64,000 nucleotides of DNA from RUG11690 sp045616665 (lineage in GTDB: Bacteria > Bacteroidota > Bacteroidia > Bacteroidales > WCHB1-69). The notes beneath the pieces are model-generated. The model searched no databases. It was not told where the DNA came from and saw only the letters and a program-made list of their open reading frames with translations. The stretch covers positions 16,177 through 80,176 of the forward strand of contig JAZLHE010000016.1 in NCBI GenBank assembly GCA_045616665.1, in the 5' to 3' direction. Every line of letters starts with the position of its first letter. Positions within the stretch are counted from its first letter, which is position 1. Made by a program: the position numbers and the translations under genes. Positions 53,670-61,569 of the stretch are shown one piece after another.

Positions 53670-56141
53670 TTATGAATGTATATCATAAACCAATTGCACA
53701 TTAAAGGTACGTGTCGGCTCCATATACATCGGACGGAGAAAATAGCACTCGTTCAGCAGATTCTTCACGACAAACGAAAGCGTAAACCTCTTTATCATAA
53801 AGCTAATGCGAGCGTCTAAGACAAAACTACCGTTTTTATGTGTTTGATAATAATTGTAAAATCCATAAAAAGGAAGGTCCAAACCCATCAGGATCTTATT
53901 TTTGGCGTCCGTATTTTCAGGATTGGCAGCATCATAGTTGAAGAAGAAATTATCCACATTCTTCATTGCGCTAAAGTAATTGGCGCTAAAGCCAATGGCA
54001 AAAGTCTTAAAGAAGGAAAATTCAACATCCAATTTCGCCATGTGCTCGATACGGTATTTTAAGATATCGCGAGCCGTATCGGAAGAAGTCGTGGCGAACG
54101 TGTATTCCAAACCGGTAGTGGGATGCACGTAATAAACCTGGTCGCGGTTTTTCGACACGGGACGGCTGTAGGTATAACTCAACGAGAGGTTATAGGCCAC
54201 GTTCTTGCCGATTTTTCCTTCGCCCATAAAACTCACATCCACACCACTGATACGGGCGGGACCAATATTCAGATACATAAATCCGAGTTTATCCATCAAA
54301 CCGCCGGTCGTACCCCACTGTCCTACGCAAAATTCAATGAAATTGTTAAATTCCTGATTGTAACCCGCCACATCGACCATACCGCGGAAATTTCCTCCTA
54401 TAAACAACAGCTGCATAATGCCGATTTCCGCATTCCAACTCGTCTCCGATTTCAGATTGGCATTGGGATAGAAACCATACTTGCCCACCGAAATGGCAAT
54501 AAACTTTTCACCTATACTCGGATGACGGTAACCCTGTCCAATAGAAGCACGGAACGACGTTTGGGATTTCTTAATCTGGTAATTGATACCCGCACGGAAA
54601 ACCGGCTTCTGTTCCGCTTCAGAGGCAATAGGGGCTCCAAACAACTTGTAATATTCCCAACGACCACCTAATTGGAGTGTCAGGTTTTCGAGTTTCGGTA
54701 TTTTTTCCTCCAATTGAACATACATTGAAAGGTTGTCCGAATTAATGCAGACCGGTTCATTGGAACCCTTGATTCCATTAAACACCGCACCATACGAAGA
54801 CGTATAGGTATTGATAACTCCGGCAATGATTCCCAAACCGATTTTCTTGATCTGCTTGTTCACCTGATATTCATCATAAACCATTACCGAGCGGGCACTT
54901 TGCGCACCCGACAATTCAGCGTTGTCGCTAAAAATCACCCTATTTCTGAAAGTATGGGCAAAACCTCTCGGGCTCAAGTATTTAACCGTAGGATCGATGT
55001 AAAAAGTAAAATCCTTGAAATAAGACAACGAACCCTTATAAGAACGATACTTGTTCTCAAAACCGTCATTCCAGAAGAAAGACTGCGCGTTTTGCGTGTA
55101 CATAAAATTACCGTTCAAACTGATTGACAGCCCTTTAACTTTCTCAAAACGACAACGGGTGGCAAAATTCAAACGACCGCGCATTTCATATTTGCCCTTG
55201 GTATTGCCGTCTTTGTTACGAGTTTCCCCAATTTTTTCTTCCGGACCGATATAACCCTCGTCATTGAAAAATTCGCCACCGATAACGAAATCGAAATTTT
55301 TCTTGATAATTCTTGAATGCAGAAAACTAAGGCCATATTTTACCGGATTGCGGTGATTCCAGCTCGCTTCCTCTTCATTTTTGGGTTTATCGTAAATGCC
55401 GGCGTGCAGCACCACTTTGGTTTTCGGTTTAGAACGCGGGTAAGCCGTCAGCACATTGATGGCACCCGTTAAGGCAGATGAACCAAACACCACGGAAGCC
55501 GCACCCTTCATAATATCTATCTGCTCAACATCTTCCATCGGGATAAAGTTCCACATTGGACGCCCCGCATCCGGACGAAGCAAGGGCATATCGTCCAGCA
55601 AAATCATCACGCGGCTACCCATACCCGAACTAAAACCGCTACCCCCGCGAATCTGAGGTTCATTATCCACAACAGCAATACCACCGGCCGTATTAACCAC
55701 GTCGCTGGCCGTTGTCAAGTTCTTCGTTTCCGACTTCTTCGGGTCTATTACTACAATGGAACTGGTTGACTTTTCTGGTTCTTTCTCGTATTTTGAAGTC
55801 TTCACTTCCGCCTCATCCAACACTTTCGCCTCAGAATACAGTTTCACATCCAAAGTGACATTGCGTTTCTTCGGCAAAAACGTCACCGCACGACTTTCCT
55901 TGGCATAACCCATCGCCTCAAACACGACAATGGCATTGTCCTTGCTCAACTTGATGTTATATTTTCCCTGGGCATCGGTCATATAGGTTTCATCTGACAA
56001 ATTCGTCGTGATTTTCACATACGGAATAGGGAAACCTTCCGCCTGATCCTTCACCACGCCCGACACCACATTTTGAGCCCAAATCGCAGTGGAAAATACA
56101 GATAAGAACAAAATAAATATAAGAGGTCTAATTTTTATCAT
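53670..56141 (-). CDS. TonB-dependent outer-membrane receptor
   Basis: 823 residues. Signal peptide, then a CarboxypepD_reg-like domain (GVVKDQAEGFPIPYVKITTN, about 25-110), a plug domain (ASDVVNTAGGIAVVDNEPQIRGGSGF, then IDIMKGAASVVFGSSALTGAINV) and a 22-strand barrel ending in VQLVYDIHS. There is no SusD partner, so it is not a classical glycan-utilisation pair; iron, cobalamin or peptide uptake are possible. It is first gene of the PCMD-cca transcript and has a promoter about 50 bases upstream. Confidence 0.93.
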   Translation of the reverse strand: MIKIRPLIFILFLSVFSTAIWAQNVVSGVVKDQAEGFPIPYVKITTNLSDETYMTDAQGKYNIKLSKDNAIVVFEAMGYAKESRAVTFLPKKRNVTLDVKLYSEAKVLDEAEVKTSKYEKEPEKSTSSIVVIDPKKSETKNLTTASDVVNTAGGIAVVDNEPQIRGGSGFSSGMGSRVMILLDDMPLLRPDAGRPMWNFIPMEDVEQIDIMKGAASVVFGSSALTGAINVLTAYPRSKPKTKVVLHAGIYDKPKNEEEASWNHRNPVKYGLSFLHSRIIKKNFDFVIGGEFFNDEGYIGPEEKIGETRNKDGNTKGKYEMRGRLNFATRCRFEKVKGLSISLNGNFMYTQNAQSFFWNDGFENKYRSYKGSLSYFKDFTFYIDPTVKYLSPRGFAHTFRNRVIFSDNAELSGAQSARSVMVYDEYQVNKQIKKIGLGIIAGVINTYTSSYGAVFNGIKGSNEPVCINSDNLSMYVQLEEKIPKLENLTLQLGGRWEYYKLFGAPIASEAEQKPVFRAGINYQIKKSQTSFRASIGQGYRHPSIGEKFIAISVGKYGFYPNANLKSETSWNAEIGIMQLLFIGGNFRGMVDVAGYNQEFNNFIEFCVGQWGTTGGLMDKLGFMYLNIGPARISGVDVSFMGEGKIGKNVAYNLSLSYTYSRPVSKNRDQVYYVHPTTGLEYTFATTSSDTARDILKYRIEHMAKLDVEFSFFKTFAIGFSANYFSAMKNVDNFFFNYDAANPENTDAKNKILMGLDLPFYGFYNYYQTHKNGSFVLDARISFMIKRFTLSFVVKNLLNECYFLRPMYMEPTRTFNVQLVYDIHS

Positions 56142-56188
56142 ATTGCACGTATCAAAATTCTGTACTATAATTCTTTAAAAAAAACGTG

Positions 56189-56196
56189 CAAAAGTA
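56189..56196 (-). promoter_or_regulatory. -7 box of the TonB receptor gene
   Basis: TACTTTTG on the minus strand (56196-56189), about 48 bases before the ATG. It lies in an AT-rich 156-base gap. Confidence 0.5.
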
Positions 56197-56297
56197 CGAA
56201 AAAAAACACATATAACGGAAAAATAGTTTTCAACAAAATGCAAACACCTATCAATCAATTCTTTTAAAATGTTAAAAAAATTATTATGGGTAAATAA

Positions 56298-57293
56298 TTA
56301 GTGTAAAATCCGATAAATCATTTCCTTCAACAATTCCTCATCGGGAGCATCGTTGTCAACGCCCTTGGCTTTCACGTCATATTCCCGAAGCAGCGAAATA
56401 ATCTTGCGCAACTGGGCCTGCGAATATTTTAGCGCGTATGCCGCATTCTTATTGGCAATATAGGCATTCCCACCGAAAATGGCGGCTACATTTTCTTTGG
56501 ATTTATCAACCAACATATTGTAAGCCAGCATTTTATTGTAAAACGGAAACAACATCGCCACGGTTTTCACGATAGGATTTTCCTTCACGTTTTGGGCAAA
56601 ATTGAGACAAATCGCCATTGCCTTTTGCACATTTCTTTCACCGAGGGCGTTCTGCAATTCAAAAATATTGTATTCCTTGCTGATTCCAATGTGTTTTTCG
56701 ACGATTTCGGGCGTGATTTCCGCACCTTCCGGCAAGAAAATCTTCAGTTTTTCAAACTCATTGTTGATTCTTGAAAGGTCGTTACCGATATGTTCGCTGA
56801 TAATATTGGCGGCTGGGTTATTCAATGTGAAATGGTGCTTTGCGGCCTGACTTTGGGTCCAGGCAGCCACTTGATAATCCTTTACGGCCTCGGAGGTGAA
56901 AGTCACCATCGCCTTGTCGCAATTTTTCAACTGCGTGGCCTTGACAGTGCCGTACTTGTAGCAAACGACCAATATCGTGGACAACTGCGGCTGTCTAAAG
57001 TATGGTATCAGCTGCTCAAAATTCTGCAATGTCTTGGCTTCTTTGAGGATAACCACGCGATAATCGCTGCCAAAGGGAAACTGCTTGGCACTGGCGACCA
57101 CCTCGTCGGGAGTGGAATCCTTGCCGTAAAACACCTGCTGATTGAAATCGCGGTCGGCCTCATCCATCACATTGTTTTCTATGTATTTGGAAATCTCATC
57201 AATGAAGAAGGGCTCGGCTCCCATCAGCAAATAGACAGGTGCGAATTGACGGTTTCGCAACTGCGTCATAATCTCGTCGAATTTTGCAGCCAT
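56298..57293 (-). CDS. holA: DNA polymerase III subunit delta
   Basis: Clamp-loader subunit that opens the sliding clamp. 331 residues with the start FAPVYLLMGAEPFFIDEISKYI, the core VVASAKQFPFGSDYRVVILKEAK, and domain III (NIFELQNALGERNVQKAM, KYSQAQLRKIISLLREYDVKAKG). Normal length. It follows amn by 12 bases on the same strand. Confidence 0.94.
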   Translation of the reverse strand: MAAKFDEIMTQLRNRQFAPVYLLMGAEPFFIDEISKYIENNVMDEADRDFNQQVFYGKDSTPDEVVASAKQFPFGSDYRVVILKEAKTLQNFEQLIPYFRQPQLSTILVVCYKYGTVKATQLKNCDKAMVTFTSEAVKDYQVAAWTQSQAAKHHFTLNNPAANIISEHIGNDLSRINNEFEKLKIFLPEGAEITPEIVEKHIGISKEYNIFELQNALGERNVQKAMAICLNFAQNVKENPIVKTVAMLFPFYNKMLAYNMLVDKSKENVAAIFGGNAYIANKNAAYALKYSQAQLRKIISLLREYDVKAKGVDNDAPDEELLKEMIYRILH

Positions 57294-57305
57294 AGTTCTG
57301 AATTT

Positions 57306-58088
57306 TTATTCGTAATAGTCGTATTTCAAGTGTTTTACGGGCATTCCCTTGTTAATCAGTTCCTTCAACGAGTCAATTCCGATTTGGAGGTGCTGCAAGG
57401 CGAAGTTATCCGTCACGTGCCGATCGCTTTCTTCAGTTTTGATGCCATCCGACATCATCGGGTGGTCGGAAACCAGCAACAAGGCGCCGGTGGGAATTCG
57501 GTTATAAAAACCTACCGAAAAAAGCGTCGCGGTTTCCATATCGACCGCCGTTACCCTGATTTTTTTCAAATAATCCTTAAATTGCTGGTCGTGTTCCCAC
57601 ACGCGCCGGTTGGTCGTATAAATCGTACCCGTCCAATAGTCGCGACCTTTATCGCGAATGGTGGAAGAGATGGCCTTTTCGAGATTGAACGCCGGCAAAG
57701 CGGGAACTTCTTCCGGAAAATAGTCGTTGGATGTTCCCTCTCCCCTGATGGCGGCTATGGGAAGCAGCAATTCGCCCAAACCGATATAGGGTTTCAATCC
57801 ACCACATTTGCCGAGAAACAGCACCGCCTTGGGCATCACCGCCGTCAACAGGTCCATAATCGTGGCCGCCATCGGACTGCCCATCGAAAAATTGATGATT
57901 GTGATGTCGTCTTTCGTGGCGCTTTGCATCGGACAATCCTCGCCATAAATGCCCACATCCATCAAAGTGGCAAAATTCTCGACGTATTTCTTGAAATTCG
58001 TCAAGATAATGTACCGCCCGAACTTTTCCAATGGCATTCCCGTATAGCGCGGGAGCCAGTTGGCCACAATTTCATTTTTTGTCATCAT
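57306..58088 (-). CDS. amn: AMP nucleosidase (short form)
   Basis: Splits AMP to adenine and ribose 5-phosphate. About 260 residues of the phosphorylase fold: INFSMGSPMAATIMDLL, KAVLFLGKCGGLK, TAVDMETATLFSVGF, and SDHPMMSDGIKTEESD. This short form lacks the N-terminal regulatory domain of E. coli Amn and is usual in Bacteroidota. The frame is open 80 codons further upstream into a GC-rich repeat, but ATG 58088 sits just after a promoter and starts the conserved MMTKNEIVANWLPRYTG. Confidence 0.92.
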   Translation of the reverse strand: MMTKNEIVANWLPRYTGMPLEKFGRYIILTNFKKYVENFATLMDVGIYGEDCPMQSATKDDITIINFSMGSPMAATIMDLLTAVMPKAVLFLGKCGGLKPYIGLGELLLPIAAIRGEGTSNDYFPEEVPALPAFNLEKAISSTIRDKGRDYWTGTIYTTNRRVWEHDQQFKDYLKKIRVTAVDMETATLFSVGFYNRIPTGALLLVSDHPMMSDGIKTEESDRHVTDNFALQHLQIGIDSLKELINKGMPVKHLKYDYYE

Positions 58089-58105
58089 TCTTCCTATTTT
58101 CGGAG

Positions 58106-58113
58106 CAAAAATA
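58106..58113 (-). promoter_or_regulatory. -7 box of amn-holA
   Basis: TATTTTTG on the minus strand (58113-58106), 18 bases before the amn ATG, so the leader is only about 10 bases. Confidence 0.55.
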
Positions 58114-58161
58114 CAAAAATTATTCGTTTGAATCAGGTAAAAAATATTTTTTTGATGATTT

Positions 58162-58255
58162 GGGCGGCCCCCTCGCTTCGCTCGGGTCGCGCTTTTCAGG
58201 GGTTCCGTGCTCGCTCCGCTCGCACTGCCTGCGGCGCCCTTCCAATCGCTTCCGC
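58162..58255. repeat. GC-rich intergenic segment with short palindromes
   Basis: About 94 bases rich in G and C in an otherwise AT-rich gap, containing CTCGCTTCGCTCGG and GTGCTCGCTCCGCTCGCAC (58207-58225; GTGC/GCAC ends). Such segments are often dispersed in bacterial genomes. No coding frame or named element is recognised. It occupies part of the 384-base gap between amn and the FISUMP gene. Confidence 0.45.
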
Positions 58256-58424
58256 ATCTCCACGGACACAGACACCATTGCTCGGCAATACATTTCCGCC
58301 ACGCATACCATCCTAATTCTATAACCAACTCATAACCAGCATATTTGCATCCTCACAGACATCAACAACAAGGCGATTGGACAAGCACGGTTTTATATTA
58401 GCCGTAAGTGACTTAAAAGCAATT

Positions 58425-58459
58425 CTAAACCCTAAACCCTAATCCCTAATCCCTAATCC
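58425..58459. repeat. Five tandem heptamers CTAAACC / CTAATCC
   Basis: CTAAACC x2 (58425-58438) then CTAATCC x3 (58439-58459), followed by the degenerate CTATTAC. It lies 13 bases beyond the stop codon of the FISUMP gene. Confidence 0.85.
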
Positions 58460-58472
58460 CTATTACCTAAAC

Positions 58473-60443
58473 TCAGTCCCTTACACACCGGACACTATAA
58501 CCGTTGTCCTTACTGTAGATGTACCCGTACATGATGGCGTGGTTGTAGATCAAGGAGCAGAAGAAGACGTAGCTGCTATCGAACTGGGTAGCCGACCAGA
58601 AGTCCACGCCGTAGCCGAAACTGCCGTAGTTGCCGTAGTAGCTGCCCGCAGGAACAGCAGAAAAGCCCGTGGCGTTGTTGGAAGACGGGGCGTTGCCGAC
58701 GGCACAAGTGTTTGTGCTGCTGTTCCAGCCCGTGGTGGAGGCCAACGCCTTGGCTATGTTGTCGTTGCTGCTTCCGCATACATACTCGCTCTGGCCGCTC
58801 ACGTAGTCGGTCAGCTGCGTCCATTCCGCATCGCTCGGCACATGCCAGCCGTTGGGACAGACGCCCTGCACTCCGCTGGGGTTACTGCTGGAGGAAGAGG
58901 AGTTGTGCATCACCGCCGGCCAGTTGTAAAAGTAGCCGTAGGTGCTCACGTTGCTGCTGTCGTTGGCGGGATAGTAGCGGTAGGCCGTGGTGGTGCTTGT
59001 GCTGCTGCCCAAGGATATGGAGGTGCCGTCGGCGTAGTGCGTGGTCCGCAGATTTTCCTTCATCCAGCACTGGTTGCCAATTTGCACCGTGTTGTACGTA
59101 TTGTTGTCGTAGTCCGTAATCGTAGCCACACCAGGACAGGGCTGGCCGTCAATTGGGGCTACGACCATGGTAAAACTCAACTGGTTGCCGTAACCTGTTC
59201 CGGTCTCATTGGTGGCGTATGCACGAACATAATAGGCGGTGGTGTCAGTCAAACCTGTTATACTGCTGATAAAGCTTCCCGTACCGCTGCCATCAGTGGT
59301 ATGGCTGTCGGCTATGGTGGGGTTGGGGCTCGTGCTCCAGCATACTCCACGAGCGGTAACCGTGGTTCCGCCATCAGCTGTCACGTTGCCGCCGCAGGTG
59401 GCACTGTTTTGCGTGATACTGGAAACAGCCATTGTAGATACAGTAGGTAACACTGCGCTGGGACTACTTTCATTTCTTAGACAACGGACACTATATCCGT
59501 AGTTCTTATTGTAGTCGAACCTAAGCACGTAGGCGAGGAAAGAGCCCAAGTAGCGGCAGCAGGCGTTGTAGCTACTACTCTGGGTAGCCGACCAGAAGTA
59601 CGCGTAGAAGCCGAAAGAGTTGTAGTCGCCGTAGGAGTAGCCCGCAGGAACAGCAGAAAAGCCCGTAGCGTTGTTGGCAGACGGATTGTTGCCGATGGCA
59701 CAGTTAACATCGTCGCTGTTCCACCCCGTGGTGGAGGCCAACGCCTTGGCTATGTATGAACTGTTGCTTCCGCACACGTACTCGCTCCGGCTGCTCACGT
59801 AGTTTTCCAGCTGCGTCCACTCCGCATCAGAAGGCACGTGCCAGCCAGTGGGACAGACGCCCTGCACCCCGCTGGGGTTACTGCTGGAGGAAGACGAGTT
59901 GCCCATCACTGCCGACCAGTTGTAAAGGTAGCCGTAGGTGCTCACGTTAGAGCTGTTGCCATTGGGATAATAGCGGTAGGCCGTGTTGCTGCTCGTGCTG
60001 CTGCCCAAGGAAATGGAGGTGCCGTCGGCGTAGTGCGTAGTCTTCAGGTTCTGCTTCATCCAGCACTGGTTGCCAATTCTCACCGTGTTGTAGGTGTTGT
60101 TGTCGTAGTCAGTAACCGTGGCCGCACCGGGACAGGACTGGCCGTCAAGATTAACTTCTGTAATAAAACTCACCTGGTTGCCATAACTTGTTCCTGCTTC
60201 ATTGGTGGCGTATGCACGAACATAATAGGTGGTGGTGTCGGTCAAACCTATTATACTGCTGGTAAAGCTACCCGTACCGCTGCCATCAGTGGTATGGCTG
60301 TCAGCTATGGTAGGGTTGGGGCTCGTACTCCAACATACTCCGCGGGCGGTAACACTTGCACCGCCATCCGAAGTTACGTTGCCGCCGCAGGTGGCAGTAT
60401 ATGCTCCAACATTTGTGGCTGCATCAGTAGTCACGGTAGGCAA
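58473..60443 (-). repeat. Tandem duplication of about 1 kb inside the FISUMP gene
   Basis: Two direct copies, 58473-59450 and 59451-60443, each coding for a fibronectin-like part plus a FISUMP domain. The DNA is still closely similar over long stretches, for example the TGTTGTCGTAGTC region before each GCCGTCAA, so the duplication is fairly recent or is kept similar by gene conversion. The copies differ most in the segment before FWSATQ. Confidence 0.8.
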
Positions 60444-61274
60444 GTCAGTAGGAGCAGACACATTGAAGTTCAGCACAAAGGTCTCCGACACGAACTGGTT
60501 CTGATGAATCATCTGGCTTTGGTATTCCGTACCGTTCACCGTCACATAACCCGTGTAGATCATATCGTTGCCTACAGAAAACGGATGGGTGGCAACGCCT
60601 TTGAAATTGCCTTTTGCATTGTTTTTTGCATCATTTTTTGGTAGAGATGCGACGACCAACAGGCAGGAGGTATTCTCAAGAGAATTGCCATTTGCATTGT
60701 TTTTTGGTAGAGACGCGGCGCGCCACGTCTCTACATTGTTATTGTTATTTCGTGCATCTACAAAATTCTGGTATTCAATTCTATTTGTCGCACCCTGGCC
60801 GTTGTTCACCATCTTGATGGATGATGTCTGTCCGTTCTGGCGGGCGGTGAGGAAATAAATGCCCGCAGCGGCTACGTTAATCCGGAATTGGTGGGTACCC
60901 ATTTGTAGAGACGCGGCGCGCCACGTCTCTACAACACGTCCGTTCACATCCGTCATTTCCATAATCACCTCACCGGCATCCATCGTTTGCAGGGTGGCGT
61001 ACGTGGTGCCTGTAAACGGGTTGGGGTTGTTTTGCTTGAGACCGAAATCGCCAATGGCCGCGTTGTCGGCAATGCCCGTGCCGCCCATCGTAAACACGGT
61101 GTCGGGATAATATATGATTTCCTGCCAGCCCTGCGAAACATTCTCAATAATCACCCTGTCCATTAGCAGGTATTGGTTGTTGGCATCACGACCGGTAAAG
61201 GTCAAGGTTACCGTTTGTGAAAATGCTGTCAATGCCAACAGCAACAATACAAATACAGCTGAAAATTTTTTCAT
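58473..61274 (-). CDS. Secreted protein with two fibronectin-like + FISUMP modules
   Basis: 933 residues. A signal peptide (MKKFSAVFVLLLLALTAFSQ) is followed at about 80-160 by a domain resembling a T9SS sorting domain (LKQNNPNPFTGTTYATLQ, MTDVNGRVV, AAAGIYFLTARQNG), unusually near the N-terminus. Two tandem modules then make up residues about 278-607 and 608-933, each with a fibronectin-like part (TCGGNVTxDGG, VCWSTSPNPTIADS, YYVRAYATNE) and a FISUMP domain (IGNQCWMK, GWHVPSDAEWTQL, NATGFSAVPAG, FWSATQ). Residues 115-123 and 181-189 (VETWRAASL) come from two 28-bp palindromes. Probably exported to the surface; function unknown. Confidence 0.85.
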   Translation of the reverse strand: MKKFSAVFVLLLLALTAFSQTVTLTFTGRDANNQYLLMDRVIIENVSQGWQEIIYYPDTVFTMGGTGIADNAAIGDFGLKQNNPNPFTGTTYATLQTMDAGEVIMEMTDVNGRVVETWRAASLQMGTHQFRINVAAAGIYFLTARQNGQTSSIKMVNNGQGATNRIEYQNFVDARNNNNNVETWRAASLPKNNANGNSLENTSCLLVVASLPKNDAKNNAKGNFKGVATHPFSVGNDMIYTGYVTVNGTEYQSQMIHQNQFVSETFVLNFNVSAPTDLPTVTTDAATNVGAYTATCGGNVTSDGGASVTARGVCWSTSPNPTIADSHTTDGSGTGSFTSSIIGLTDTTTYYVRAYATNEAGTSYGNQVSFITEVNLDGQSCPGAATVTDYDNNTYNTVRIGNQCWMKQNLKTTHYADGTSISLGSSTSSNTAYRYYPNGNSSNVSTYGYLYNWSAVMGNSSSSSSNPSGVQGVCPTGWHVPSDAEWTQLENYVSSRSEYVCGSNSSYIAKALASTTGWNSDDVNCAIGNNPSANNATGFSAVPAGYSYGDYNSFGFYAYFWSATQSSSYNACCRYLGSFLAYVLRFDYNKNYGYSVRCLRNESSPSAVLPTVSTMAVSSITQNSATCGGNVTADGGTTVTARGVCWSTSPNPTIADSHTTDGSGTGSFISSITGLTDTTAYYVRAYATNETGTGYGNQLSFTMVVAPIDGQPCPGVATITDYDNNTYNTVQIGNQCWMKENLRTTHYADGTSISLGSSTSTTTAYRYYPANDSSNVSTYGYFYNWPAVMHNSSSSSSNPSGVQGVCPNGWHVPSDAEWTQLTDYVSGQSEYVCGSSNDNIAKALASTTGWNSSTNTCAVGNAPSSNNATGFSAVPAGSYYGNYGSFGYGVDFWSATQFDSSYVFFCSLIYNHAIMYGYIYSKDNGYSVRCVRD
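60641..60660. repeat. Half copy of the REP-like palindrome
   Basis: GTAGAGATGCGACGACC at 60641-60657 matches the left arm of the 28-bp palindromes with one change. It is translated on the minus strand as V-V-A-S-L, in the same frame as the complete copies. A neighbouring TTTGCATTGTTTTTTG stretch is repeated at both this copy and the one at 60707. Confidence 0.6.
60707..60734. repeat. 28-bp REP-like palindrome inside the FISUMP gene, copy 1
   Basis: Arms GTAGAGACG (60707-60715) and CGTCTCTAC (60726-60734), core GGCGCGCC (60717-60724). Identical to the copy at 60905-60932. In frame on the minus strand; codes for V-E-T-W-R-A-A-S-L (residues 181-189). Confidence 0.85.
60905..60932. repeat. 28-bp REP-like palindrome inside the FISUMP gene, copy 2
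   Basis: Arms GTAGAGACG (60905-60913) and CGTCTCTAC (60924-60932), core GGCGCGCC (60915-60922). It codes for V-E-T-W-R-A-A-S-L (residues 115-123) within the sorting-like domain, in the turn after DVNGRV. Confidence 0.85.
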
Positions 61275-61310
61275 AATGTAAGTTTCTTAATTCACAAATT
61301 GATTGAACTG

Positions 61311-61318
61311 CAAAAATA
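61311..61318 (-). promoter_or_regulatory. -7 box of the FISUMP gene
   Basis: TATTTTTG on the minus strand (61318-61311), about 37 bases before the ATG. The rest of the 295-base gap up to the Big_5 gene holds no frame or RNA I can support. Confidence 0.5.
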
Positions 61319-61543
61319 CAAAAACTTCAACAAATTTCATATTTTTCATTATTTTTTCTGTTATCCGGCTTAATCTTGTTGAGATATTTGCGGCGACACC
61401 GTGTCCGAACAATATCGCAATTGCTTTCCGTCGCCGCCACTTCTTGCAGAATGACTCATTGCCATTCCGACTTCGCCATGCTCCATCGGAATCTCTTTGC
61501 AAGACGTTTAGTGTATAACACTTTTTTGTGTTATAAAAAGTTG

Positions 61544-61551
61544 TATCTTTG
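61544..61551 (+). promoter_or_regulatory. -7 box of the Big_5 lipoprotein gene
   Basis: TATCTTTG at 61544-61551, 18 bases before ATG 61570; a TTG lies at 61526-61528, closer than usual. Confidence 0.5.
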
Positions 61552-61569
61552 CCAAATATTTATCCATTA

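Noticed and set aside
56790..58316. 508-codon open frame on the plus strand
   Set aside because: It lies antisense to holA and amn, which have clear homology; its translation has no family-like features.
58425..58459. CRISPR-like or telomeric array
   Set aside because: Heptamers without spacers, only five copies, in an internal chromosomal position.
61319..61543. Coding remnant between the FISUMP and Big_5 genes
   Set aside because: Short open frames exist on both strands, but none shows a family motif, and the composition is patchy.
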